Positions 7,999 to 15,887 of a stretch of DNA of 27,257 nucleotides are shown here, piece after piece. The DNA is taken from positions 1 through 27,257 of the forward strand of contig CAYTLQ010000319.1 in assembly GCA_964438715.1 (NCBI GenBank). The letters are read 5' to 3'. The notes under the pieces were generated by a model. That model saw only the letters and a list, made by a program, of their open reading frames with translations, did no database searches and had not been told where the DNA came from. This DNA is from CAYTLQ01 sp964438715. Its GTDB lineage: Bacteria > Bacteroidota > Ignavibacteria > Ignavibacteriales > Ignavibacteriaceae. Position numbers and translations under genes: made by a program. Position 1 is the first letter of the stretch. Every line of letters begins with the position of its first letter.

Positions 7999-8418
7999 TT
8001 TTTTGATAACGAATTATTGTTTTATAGTAAAAAATGGTGGCAAGAGAATAATTATAAGCACTATTTTGCTTTTAAGATTTATAAGAATATTTTTTTGGAA
8101 TAGATTGATGTTGATATATTTTCGATTTTTCTGACAAGTGAATAAAATACTACTTCGTAAAAATTTTTTTATTTGAAGTAATCCCGCAACAAATTCAGCA
8201 TATAGAGAAGGATATACACAATCACGATTAATATCGGGCCAAGTTATTGCGAAAAGATTTTTGTTATGCGTCATTCTTAAAAGACAGCCGACCTGAGAAT
8301 GGTACATTTGGTTTGTGCCGATACATGTGCAAATACTGAAAACGAAAAGAGCTATTTTTCCTAATGCACGATCAGACTGGAAGAATAAAAAAGTTATTCA
8401 ATAAATTCAGAAATAAAT
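7999..8418. other. 420-base AT-rich gap before the restriction-modification genes
   Basis: No convincing gene lies here. A 97-codon open frame on the minus strand (8014-8307) has no ribosome-binding site and a low-complexity C-terminus, and was not accepted. A weak AT-only inverted repeat (AATAAT/ATTATT) follows the regulator gene around 7996-8021 but is not a convincing terminator. The stretch probably holds the left junction of the restriction-modification insertion; no clean repeat marks it. Confidence 0.5.
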
Positions 8419-9519
8419 ATGACTTACTACGATAAAATAAGAGAATTAACCAAGAAAATACCAACAACCTTAGTAGACTTTTCGCTTCCTAGAGACCCTG
8501 CAAAAATACCTACTCAAGCATCATCAAATTTCATTACCAACAAGGAGCGGGGAGATTGGGCTGAAAATTTGTTATTCAGAGCTATAAACGAAACTTCAAA
8601 AAACTTTGTCGCAGTAAAATATGGCAAGTCCGATAACTTAATTGCAGGAGAAGATGGCTTTGATATGTTTTACCAAGATTTTCGGGACGAACTTAATAGA
8701 ATAGGGAAAAGACCTGATTTACTAATTTTCAGAAAAGAAGATTTCAATAAAAATTTTGGGGACGATGTAAGCCAACTTCCACATCATTCCATTACTGAAT
8801 ATGTAAAAAAAGCAGTGGCAGGAATTGAAGTAAGGTCAAGTTCTTTCTTAATTGATAAATACGAAGAAGCAATGCATAAAAGGACTGAAAAATTTAGACA
8901 AATTGCATTGCAGACAAAAGATTTAATTCTTACAGAATTTATGAAAGAATTAAATCACCCTACAAGACAAGCATATATTTATTTACTTCAAAGCATTACA
9001 CCAAAAACTTTGGCGGTGACAGATTTCAGAGTTCCGAGCTGGAGTTCAACTGAACGACTTTCGGAATTGAAAGAACATTTTAGAAAACTCAAAGACGCTA
9101 TAAAGGAAATACAGAAACGGGACTATCTTTCTATTACCCCAAAGGTTGAAGACATCAAATTCGTTTACAAATGGATTGAAACTTTCAATGTTCCTCATTT
9201 TTACTTTCAAGTATTTTTTGACAAGGTTTACGGAATTTCATTCGAACAAATTCTTACAACTATTTCAGATTCGAACAATGAAGGTGTAATTTTCTCAGTT
9301 GAATCAGACACTAAAAATCAAAACAAAACTACTATCAAAATAAACTCAAAATCGGGAATACTTATTGCATCAAAAGTTGAAGAGCCTACTCACGAAAGTG
9401 TTAGAAAAGAAATGGATAGGGGCAGACTTTTGTTTTATGTGACTTTCAAAGGTGGAACAGCATATCTTGATGTTAACAATCTGATTAATCTACTCGGCAT
9501 AGATAGTAAAGAATTCTAA
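8419..9519 (+). CDS. Type II restriction endonuclease, AccI-like family
   Basis: The 366-residue protein resembles the AccI family of type II endonucleases (GT^MKAC cutters). Seen in the sequence: RGDWAENLLFRAIN near residue 44, KYGKSDNLIAGEDGF (about 67-81), GKRPDLLIF with D100, and AGIEVRSSSFLIDKYEE with E137 and R139. The last two form a PD-(D/E)XK-type pair in which the final Lys appears as Arg. The family assignment is from memory of these motifs and is moderate; the recognition site is not readable from the sequence. The stop codon overlaps the methyltransferase start by one base (TAATG), so the pair is co-translated and the methyltransferase is the protecting partner. Codons are strongly AT-ending and base composition is lower in GC than the flanking polysaccharide genes, in keeping with transfer. 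No controller protein gene was found. Confidence 0.68.
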   Translation: MTYYDKIRELTKKIPTTLVDFSLPRDPAKIPTQASSNFITNKERGDWAENLLFRAINETSKNFVAVKYGKSDNLIAGEDGFDMFYQDFRDELNRIGKRPDLLIFRKEDFNKNFGDDVSQLPHHSITEYVKKAVAGIEVRSSSFLIDKYEEAMHKRTEKFRQIALQTKDLILTEFMKELNHPTRQAYIYLLQSITPKTLAVTDFRVPSWSSTERLSELKEHFRKLKDAIKEIQKRDYLSITPKVEDIKFVYKWIETFNVPHFYFQVFFDKVYGISFEQILTTISDSNNEGVIFSVESDTKNQNKTTIKINSKSGILIASKVEEPTHESVRKEMDRGRLLFYVTFKGGTAYLDVNNLINLLGIDSKEF

Positions 9520-11135
9520 TGATTGAGGTCAAAGACATATCACAATTTTCAGATAATCAACTTGAGAAGGACTACTCGAAGTTGGTACCGTTAGAGCATA
9601 GGAAAAAATTTGCTCAATTCTTTACACCACACCAATTAGCAGCCTTAATGGCAGAGTGGTTGTTGGGAAACTATAATTTGAAAACTGTTTTAGAACCAGC
9701 ATTTGGTCTTGGAGTCTTCTCTAGAGAATTACTTAAACGAAAAACAGATTTATCAATAAAAGGTTTTGAAATTGATGAAAGAATCTTCACAGAAGCAAAA
9801 AATATTTTCAACAATACTCCTAATGTTGATTTACATTTAGAAGATTATATGTTCAATGATTGGAATAACAATTTTGATGGCATTATTTGCAATCCACCAT
9901 ATTTTAAGTTTCACGATTATGATAATAAAACAATTTTAAAGGAATTTGAGAACCGTTTAAAGATAAAACTCAATGGATTTACAAATCTTTATACACTTTT
10001 TTTAATAAAGTCAATTTACCAACTTAACCCCGATGGCAGACTTGCTTATATTTTACCATCGGAGTTTCTTAATTCAGATTATGGTAAACTTGTTAAATCG
10101 GAACTGATAAAGAATAAAGTATTAAGACACATAATTGTTTTTAACTTTAAAGAAAATGTTTTTGATGACGCTCTAACAACTGCCTGTATTTTGCTCTGTT
10201 CAAATGATAAAAACAATCAAAACATTAAGTTTTCTTCTATAAAAGAAAATGATGACTTGTTAAAAATTAAAAATTTTATTACTGAATATCCTAACAGCTC
10301 AAGCGACTTAACTTATAAAATTAAAGAAATTGATCCTGAAGTAAAGTGGCGGAAATATTACAAACAACAAAACGGAATTAGATACAAAAACTTAATTCCA
10401 TTTTCAAGTGTAGCTAAAGTCGTTCGTGGTATTGCCACCGGGGCCAATGAGTATTTTACATTTTCTATATCAAAAGCAATTAAGTATGGAATTAATGAAA
10501 AATATTTAATCCCTTGCATTTGTAAAGCAGTGGATATTAAAGGTGATTTTTTTACGACAAATGATTTTTATTCTTTGGTTAAAAGCAATAGGCAGGCATT
10601 TTTGTTAAATGGTGTTGGTTCCAATGATGAAAATGTTTTAAAGTATATTGAACTTGGAGAAAGATTAGGGGTTGACAAAAAGTATCTTACAGCTTGTAGA
10701 ACTCCATGGTATTCTTTAGAAAACCGTCCGCCATCCCCCATTTGGGTTTCTGTGTTTAACAGGAGAAGGGTGAAATTCATTAGAAACGAAGCAAACATTT
10801 CAAATTTAACGACATTCCATTGCGTTTATCCAGTGCAAAGTGGCTTATTCTACAATATTAATGTGGATATTTTGTTTGCGTATCTTTTGACAGACATTGC
10901 AAGAGAAATATTTGAAGATAATTGCAGAGAATACGGTAACGGACTTCAAAAATTTGAGCCTAACGACCTTAACAAAGCTATGATGCTTGACCTGACTTTG
11001 CTCGACAAGAAAACCGAAAATGTAATTATAGAGCTTTTCACGAAATATAGGGAGTCAGCTATAAGAAAATCGCCAGACGAGAGTTTTTTGATTGAAATAA
11101 ACGATATTTTTAAGAACAAATATTGCCAATGTTAA
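9519..11135 (+). CDS. N6-adenine DNA methyltransferase of the type II R-M pair
   Basis: A 538-residue class I methyltransferase of the gamma (TaqI/Eco57I-like) arrangement. An N-terminal RKKFAQFFTPHQLAALMAEW is the usual entry motif; the SAM-binding motif I appears as EPAFGLGVFSREL (E59-L71), the acidic motif II as GFEID (about 82-86), and the catalytic motif IV as CNPPYF (N125-Y128), which marks adenine N6 methylation. The C-terminal half (about 260-520), with VARGIATGANEYF-like and PPSPIWVSVF stretches, is the target-recognition region. It should methylate the same site that the endonuclease at 8419-9519 cuts. Its start overlaps the endonuclease stop by one base. The gene order (endonuclease first) means that both proteins depend on one upstream promoter unless an internal one exists. 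The low GC content matches the endonuclease. Confidence 0.88.
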   Translation: MIEVKDISQFSDNQLEKDYSKLVPLEHRKKFAQFFTPHQLAALMAEWLLGNYNLKTVLEPAFGLGVFSRELLKRKTDLSIKGFEIDERIFTEAKNIFNNTPNVDLHLEDYMFNDWNNNFDGIICNPPYFKFHDYDNKTILKEFENRLKIKLNGFTNLYTLFLIKSIYQLNPDGRLAYILPSEFLNSDYGKLVKSELIKNKVLRHIIVFNFKENVFDDALTTACILLCSNDKNNQNIKFSSIKENDDLLKIKNFITEYPNSSSDLTYKIKEIDPEVKWRKYYKQQNGIRYKNLIPFSSVAKVVRGIATGANEYFTFSISKAIKYGINEKYLIPCICKAVDIKGDFFTTNDFYSLVKSNRQAFLLNGVGSNDENVLKYIELGERLGVDKKYLTACRTPWYSLENRPPSPIWVSVFNRRRVKFIRNEANISNLTTFHCVYPVQSGLFYNINVDILFAYLLTDIAREIFEDNCREYGNGLQKFEPNDLNKAMMLDLTLLDKKTENVIIELFTKYRESAIRKSPDESFLIEINDIFKNKYCQC

Positions 11136-11260
11136 GTAGCCAAATAAATTGCCAATTTCCTCATTTCGACAAACATTACAAAATTTTACAAAGAGTGTGT
11201 CTGTTCGTTCGAAAAACCGACAGACAATCAGGGTGAGAGAAGAATATCGAATACACAACA

Positions 11261-11373
11261 GCAGTTTGGCGTAATGACGGTTGCATTGCCTCGGATGTCA
11301 GTTTGTAAGTGGATTCAAGTGCAGTTTTTCGATTGAACTTTTGTACTGAAAATCCGTCATTATGCGAAGCAGT
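11261..11373. repeat. Imperfect inverted repeat with 73-base loop
   Basis: GCGTAATGACGG (11269-11280) pairs with CCGTCATTATGC (11354-11365) at 11 of 12 positions plus one G-T pair. The arms continue outward to 11261 and 11373 after a single unpaired base (G11268), with a few mismatches. Long arms with an extrahelical base and a large loop recall integron attC sites, but the RYYYAAC/GTTRRRY core sites are not clearly present. It lies just after the restriction-modification pair and may mark the edge of the inserted segment. Confidence 0.5.
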
Positions 11374-11395
11374 CAACCTTTATTATTTATATTTG

Positions 11396-11413
11396 ACTAA
11401 CACTGTTTGGTCA
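11396..11413 (+). promoter_or_regulatory. Candidate activator-binding element upstream of GH2 (copy 2 and first GTTTGGTCA)
   Basis: ACTAACACTGTT (11396-11407) shares the ACTAACAC core with the elements at 3604 and 14027. It runs into GTTTGGTCA (11405-11413), so that the segment 11395-11412 reads as an imperfect palindrome (GACTAA...TTGGTC). GTTTGGTCA is repeated 63 bases downstream. The distance to the sigma54-like promoter (about 215-230 bases) is within the usual range for enhancers. Confidence 0.4.
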
Positions 11414-11467
11414 GGTGAACCGAATTATTAAAATAATAAGTCCGTATTATCATTTTTCATGGTAACG

Positions 11468-11476
11468 GTTTGGTCA
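11468..11476 (+). promoter_or_regulatory. Second GTTTGGTCA copy upstream of GH2
   Basis: An exact 9-base repeat of 11405-11413, placed 63 bases later, which is six helical turns and so the same face of the DNA. It lies about 155 bases before the sigma54-like -24 element. A second activator site is the obvious reading, but the repeat is short. Confidence 0.3.
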
Positions 11477-11627
11477 ATATTTTTCTTTACTCTCTGGGAC
11501 TTAATTCTGCTTCGATTTATAAATGAAGCATAAATAAATACTGCAAATTTCGGCTTCTTTTATCCGATTTTTCCCCTTATTTTCTTATACCAAGAACCTC
11601 TACCTCCTAAAATTTATTCCTTTCTAA

Positions 11628-11643
11628 TGGCATAAATCTTGAA
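11628..11643 (+). promoter_or_regulatory. Sigma54-like -24/-12 element for the GH2 gene
   Basis: TGGCATAAATCTTGAA fits TGGCACGNNNNTTGCW at 9 of 12 fixed positions. GG is at 11629-11630, but the -12 dinucleotide is GA instead of GC. The expected start point near 11654 leaves about 27 bases before the ATG at 11681, with AGGAG at 11672-11676 as ribosome-binding site. Confidence 0.4.
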
Positions 11644-11680
11644 CTGTTAAAGAGTTGTTTCTTATTCATTCAGGAGTACT

Positions 11681-14023
11681 ATGCATTATTTTTCAAAGAA
11701 AGCCGTTTTTTTTCTTTTAGCTACAGTTATTGTAAGTAGCATTACTATAAGTTACGGACAGGTTGCCACGCTTGAGGCAACTATTTCACTGAAAGAAGTT
11801 GACGGAGCAAAAATAATGTATCAGAATGGTTTTGCTCTTCCTTCTTTTGAAAAGCAGAACCGTACAATACTGAACCTTAAAGGTGCCTGGAAGAAACAAA
11901 GATTTAATGCAAATGATAATATCACACTTGCAAGAAGAGATAGTTCAGGTTACTCTGCTTTGATTACTGAAGCCGCCAACAGACATCTTCCAAATTATGA
12001 TGATGCTTCATGGGAAGTGAAGCAACTGCCTGCAGTAGAAAACCAAATGTATGAGTTTCCTACCGTTCCTGAGTATTATCAGGACGGAGTCTGGTATAGA
12101 AAAACCTTTACCGTTGATGCATCGAATTCAGGGAAATTTGCGAAACTGATTTTCTATGCAGTGAATTATGTTGCCGATGTATGGCTTAATGGTGTTTATC
12201 TCGGATACCACGAAGGAGGCTATACGCCTTTTGCGTTTGATATTTCGCAGGTGCTTGTTTCCGGCGGTGAAAATAAATTGGTAGTTCGCGTGGATAATCC
12301 GGCGTGGGGAACAAGGAATGATATTGTCCCTTACACAAACTGCGATTGGTTTAATTACACCGGTATTATTCATGATGTATATATTGAGTTTTCCTCTCCT
12401 GTATCGGTCATTCGTACGAATATTGTTCCGCAAAGCGTTGAAGGAGATATTCAGACTACAGTAGTGTTAAACAATATTCTTTCAACGGACCAAAATGTTG
12501 ATGTTGAAATAAAAGTTTATAAAGCAGATGTTAATGCGACAAACATTAATACGGAAAGGGCTTCGGAACTAATTGGCAGTCTTGTCTCTGTCACAGGTGT
12601 TACTCAGGCACAGTTTACAATATTGAGTGATTCGGTAAAGGTTTGGAAAACAGACTTAAAGGTTGTGAATCCTGATTTATGGTCTCCGAAGACTCCAAAT
12701 CTATATGTAATGAAGGTGGCAGTGAAGCAGAATGGAAATACTATAGATGAGTATTATACTCAATTCGGAATAAGGACAATTAAAACTCTTATCGATAAAG
12801 TCTATCTTAATAATAAACCGGTATTTTTCCCCGGTGCTGCCCGCCACGAAGATCACCCTTCATTTGGAAGAAGTATTCCCATTGATTCAATATATACAGA
12901 CCTTTTGCGCATCAAGGATCTAAACATCACTATGCTTCGTACTGCACATTATCCGAATCACCTGCATACATATCTATTGGCTGACCGGCTTGGAATTGCT
13001 GTGGTTGAGGAAATTCCCGTTTGGTGGTTTGATACTGCTTTAGCGTGGGTAATACAAAATAGCGCGCGTCATATTCACGAACAAATGTTCCGTGAAATGG
13101 TATTTAAAGATTACAACAGACCTTCAGTAATTTTATGGAGCACGACAAACGAGTGTCTTGATGTAACAAACAGAAAAGCATTTATTCAGAAAGTCAATCA
13201 GGATCTCGATTTTAATTACCCCGATGGCCGGCTTGTAACGCAGTCCGCAGCCGCCGACAGACCCGGTTTTTATGATCCATCGCAAGCGGCCGCTGATGTT
13301 ATTGGCTGGACGATGTATTTCGGTATTTTCCACGGAGGAACATACTATGATACTACCCGCTATTTTCTTGGTAACGCCAATCTTGCTTATCCGGAAAAAC
13401 CAATACTCGATACAGAATTCGGGATCTGGTCAGGTGAACTAAATTCACCAAGCGGGCAGGCTACACAGGTAACCGTATTTAATGAAACTTTTAATGCTTT
13501 CACTTACAGGGCATCGGTAATAAGGAAAGATGGAACCTATCGTGACGGTGGTTATCTCATGGGAGTTACATGGTGGTGTGTGTTTGATTGGTACTCTCAC
13601 CAGCATCCTTCGGGTTACCAGTCAATGGGCTTGTATAAAATGAAAAGGGATACCCTCAAACAGGTTGGCACTGTATTGAAAAATGCTTACGCGCCTTTTT
13701 ATGCTATCGGTGGTGTTGTAACTGCAATTGACCCCGAAAAAGATATTATCCCCTCAGAATTTCTGCTTGAGCAAAATTATCCGAATCCATTTAATCCGGA
13801 AACAAAGATTAAATTTCATTTGCCGGTTAATAGTACTGTCTCACTGAAAATATTTAATAGTCTCGGACAGGAGGTTATTAACTACACTCCGGCTATAAAG
13901 TCTGCAGGGATACATGAATTTACCATAAATATGAATCAATATCAGTTACCAAGCGGTATTTATTTCTATAAAATTGAAGCCGGTGATTATCAGGCGGTAA
14001 AAAAGATGGTTTATCTGAAGTAA
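11681..14023 (+). CDS. Secreted GH2 family glycoside hydrolase with T9SS sorting domain
   Basis: A 780-residue GH2 enzyme (the beta-galactosidase/beta-glucuronidase/beta-mannosidase clan). After the signal peptide (ending near ISYGQ, residue 27) comes the sugar-binding jelly roll (about 60-240: GVWYRKTFTV, ADVWLNGVYLGYHEGGYTPFAFDIS), an Ig-like domain (about 240-365) and the TIM barrel (about 370-680). The acid/base is E491 in WSTTNEC and the nucleophile E579 in LDTEFG. A T9SS type A domain (about 697-780, NYPNPFNPETKI) follows, so the enzyme should be exported through the outer membrane and kept at the surface. The exact sugar it removes cannot be read from the motifs; in this locus it may act on side chains or ends of a beta-glucan-containing polysaccharide. 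A good ribosome-binding site supports the ATG. No obvious terminator separates it from the symporter 186 bases downstream. Confidence 0.88.
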   Translation: MHYFSKKAVFFLLATVIVSSITISYGQVATLEATISLKEVDGAKIMYQNGFALPSFEKQNRTILNLKGAWKKQRFNANDNITLARRDSSGYSALITEAANRHLPNYDDASWEVKQLPAVENQMYEFPTVPEYYQDGVWYRKTFTVDASNSGKFAKLIFYAVNYVADVWLNGVYLGYHEGGYTPFAFDISQVLVSGGENKLVVRVDNPAWGTRNDIVPYTNCDWFNYTGIIHDVYIEFSSPVSVIRTNIVPQSVEGDIQTTVVLNNILSTDQNVDVEIKVYKADVNATNINTERASELIGSLVSVTGVTQAQFTILSDSVKVWKTDLKVVNPDLWSPKTPNLYVMKVAVKQNGNTIDEYYTQFGIRTIKTLIDKVYLNNKPVFFPGAARHEDHPSFGRSIPIDSIYTDLLRIKDLNITMLRTAHYPNHLHTYLLADRLGIAVVEEIPVWWFDTALAWVIQNSARHIHEQMFREMVFKDYNRPSVILWSTTNECLDVTNRKAFIQKVNQDLDFNYPDGRLVTQSAAADRPGFYDPSQAAADVIGWTMYFGIFHGGTYYDTTRYFLGNANLAYPEKPILDTEFGIWSGELNSPSGQATQVTVFNETFNAFTYRASVIRKDGTYRDGGYLMGVTWWCVFDWYSHQHPSGYQSMGLYKMKRDTLKQVGTVLKNAYAPFYAIGGVVTAIDPEKDIIPSEFLLEQNYPNPFNPETKIKFHLPVNSTVSLKIFNSLGQEVINYTPAIKSAGIHEFTINMNQYQLPSGIYFYKIEAGDYQAVKKMVYLK

Positions 14024-14026
14024 TTT

Positions 14027-14043
14027 GAATAACTAACACAGTT
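14027..14043 (+). promoter_or_regulatory. Candidate activator-binding element, copy 3 (upstream of the symporter)
   Basis: GAATAACTAACACAGTT differs from the element at 3604-3620 in a single base over 17. It starts 4 bases after the GH2 stop codon and lies about 116 bases before the sigma54-like -24 element at 14150. Near identity over 17 bases in two unrelated intergenic regions is unlikely to be chance. Confidence 0.5.
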
Positions 14044-14149
14044 GCGATTTATTATGAGAATAATAACAATTTCTTATTTCGATAATATACTTCTTTGATA
14101 TTCTGTGAAAAAAACAAGCAACTGAGATGAAAAAACGAGATTTCCGGCT

Positions 14150-14165
14150 TGGCATTATTAATGAT
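14150..14165 (+). promoter_or_regulatory. Sigma54-like -24/-12 element for the symporter
   Basis: TGGCATTATTAATGAT keeps the TGGCA and TG parts of the sigma54 consensus at the right spacing, but has GA instead of GC at -12. The predicted start point near 14176 lies about 34 bases before the GTG at 14210. It closely resembles the GH2 element (TGGCAT, seven bases from TGGCA to TG). Confidence 0.35.
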
Positions 14166-14209
14166 AAGCAACTTTTTATTAATTATTAACTGAACGGAAT
14201 CAGGCAAAA

Positions 14210-15826
14210 GTGTTTACCGGTTACGATATGCTGGCTATTCTGCTGTATTTTGTGGCAGTATTAAGCATAGGATTCTCCCAAACGCGTCGGAGTGAGGAAA
14301 ATACGCTTGATTTCTTTCTGGCAGGCAGGTCGATGAGTTGGGGAATGATTGGTATTTCGATTTTTGCCACAAATATTTCCAGCGAACATTTTATTGGTCT
14401 CGCCGGAGCAGGCGCCAGCCGTGGACTGGCTGTCGGGCAGTTTGAGCTGTTAGCAATTTTGTTGCTTGTTTTTTTAGCGTGGATTCTTGTCCCGGTTTAT
14501 TTTAAGTCGGGTATTATGACCGTGCCTGAATTTCTGGAGAGACGCTTCGATCCAACGATTCGGAAAATCTATTCCGGAATGTCTGTTGCCATTTACCTTT
14601 TTACGAAAATTCTCGTATCATTATTTGCCGCCGGTCTTCTTTTCAACAGCATATTTGGCCTTAATATTTATACATCCTCCATTATAATAGTTTTAATTAC
14701 CGGTATCTATTCTACTGTAGGTGGCGCGCAAGCCGTTATGCGTACTCAGGTATTTCAGGGCGTTCTTCTGATTTTGGGAGCTGTAACACTTTCTATTTTT
14801 GGACTGAATGCTGTTGGTGGCTACAGCGGTTTACAGGAGAAGCTTCCGGAAGAGTTTTTCAGTATCTTTAAACCTGCTACCGATCCTGAGTATCCATGGA
14901 CAGGTATTATATTCGGCGCTCCTATAATTGCATTTTGGTATTGGTGTACCGATCAGTATATAATTCAGCGTATTTTAAGCGCACGCTCCCTAAGTGATGC
15001 GCGTCGTGGAACCCTCCTTGCAGCCCTTCTTAAAGTTTTACCAATTTTTATTCTTGTTTTACCCGGACTTATCGCTGCAGTGCTTTATCCTAACATAAAG
15101 GGTGATGAAGCATATTCAGCGCTTATTGCCGGGAATTTACTCCCGCCCGGCGTTAAAGGAATAGTGGTTGCGGGACTGTTAGCCGCAATTATGTCGTCTC
15201 TTGCCGGCGCTTTTAATACTACCGCCGTAATATATACCCATGATTATTATAGGCCACTCCATCCGGAAGTGAGCGAAAGAAAATTAGTGCTGATAGGCAG
15301 ACTATCTACAATAGCTGTTGTTGTTCTTACGATTTTTATCGTTCCTCTTGTAAGATTAATTACTTCTCAGTTGTATTTATTTCTGCAGAGTATTCAGAGT
15401 TTTATTAGTCCTCCAATAGCCGCAGTTTTCCTTTTCGCATTATTCTCAAAAAAAATCAACTCGCGCACAGCAATATTTGCACTTGTTCTGGGAGAAGCTA
15501 TAGGATTATTCAGGCTGGTACTGCAATTAATGAAAAGCCTTGGCACACAGCTTCCTCCTGTTTTGGAAGGTATCGTGGCGATTAACTTTCTTCACTTTGC
15601 TATTATATTGTTTGTTTTCTCTGTTAGTGTAATTCTAGTGATGAATATTGCAGCGGAGCCATCCTCAAGAAAGATTGTTACACAGACAAATCAGATAATT
15701 TTGGAAAGTTTCGGTGAACTGCGCAGAGGTTTGCTTAGTCTGAAAGCCGCGAAAAGATTGTTCATGAGCATTTTGTTTTCAGTATTTATAACAGAACTGT
15801 TAATTAGCATCGTAAGTATCAGGTAA
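14210..15826 (+). CDS. Sodium/sugar symporter of the SGLT (SSS) family
   Basis: A 538-residue inner-membrane protein with about 13-14 hydrophobic helices, close in length to Vibrio vSGLT. Hallmarks of the family are FLAGRSMSWGMIGISIFATNISSEHF near residue 35, FKSGIMTVPEFLERRF (about 101-116) and FWYWCTDQYIIQRILSARSL (about 243-262), which is almost the WYWCTDQVIVQR of animal SGLT1. It would bring monosaccharide, probably glucose or galactose, into the cell with Na+. The start is GTG at 14210, supported by AGG five bases upstream; the ATG at 14225 is the alternative. In a glucan locus it is the likely final uptake step in place of an ABC or MFS transporter. A sigma54-like element and a candidate activator site precede it. 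The glycan-binding protein gene follows after 61 bases. Confidence 0.9.
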   Translation: MFTGYDMLAILLYFVAVLSIGFSQTRRSEENTLDFFLAGRSMSWGMIGISIFATNISSEHFIGLAGAGASRGLAVGQFELLAILLLVFLAWILVPVYFKSGIMTVPEFLERRFDPTIRKIYSGMSVAIYLFTKILVSLFAAGLLFNSIFGLNIYTSSIIIVLITGIYSTVGGAQAVMRTQVFQGVLLILGAVTLSIFGLNAVGGYSGLQEKLPEEFFSIFKPATDPEYPWTGIIFGAPIIAFWYWCTDQYIIQRILSARSLSDARRGTLLAALLKVLPIFILVLPGLIAAVLYPNIKGDEAYSALIAGNLLPPGVKGIVVAGLLAAIMSSLAGAFNTTAVIYTHDYYRPLHPEVSERKLVLIGRLSTIAVVVLTIFIVPLVRLITSQLYLFLQSIQSFISPPIAAVFLFALFSKKINSRTAIFALVLGEAIGLFRLVLQLMKSLGTQLPPVLEGIVAINFLHFAIILFVFSVSVILVMNIAAEPSSRKIVTQTNQIILESFGELRRGLLSLKAAKRLFMSILFSVFITELLISIVSIR

Positions 15827-15887
15827 TAATGATAATCTATTTCTTAATTAATTCACCATCATTAATCACAAAAGATCTGAGGATCAC

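Larger units (their letters stand above)
11136..11680. other. 545-base gap between the R-M pair and the GH2 gene
   Basis: No accepted gene lies here. The left half contains a long imperfect inverted repeat (11261-11373), listed separately. The right half looks like the control region of the GH2 gene: an ACTAACAC element at 11396, two GTTTGGTCA copies 63 bases apart and a sigma54-like element at 11628. A 66-codon minus-strand open frame (11176-11376) spans the inverted repeat and is probably an accident of it. Confidence 0.55.

Noticed and set aside
7996..8021. Terminator after the response regulator
   Set aside because: The inverted repeat is six A/T pairs only, with no proper T-run after it.
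8270..8294. Possible second copy of the right arm of the inverted repeat (CGTCATT...CAGCCGACC) upstream of the R-M pair
   Set aside because: Only about 18 of 25 positions match, with a gap, and no complementary left arm is found, so a pair of flanking sites cannot be claimed.
8014..8307. 97-codon open frame on the minus strand after the regulator gene
   Set aside because: There is no ribosome-binding site, the C-terminal part is low-complexity I/L/K-rich as expected from AT-rich DNA, and no family is recognisable.
11176..11376. 66-codon minus-strand open frame before GH2
   Set aside because: It spans the inverted repeat at 11261-11373, has no ribosome-binding site and no family likeness; the repeat structure explains it better.
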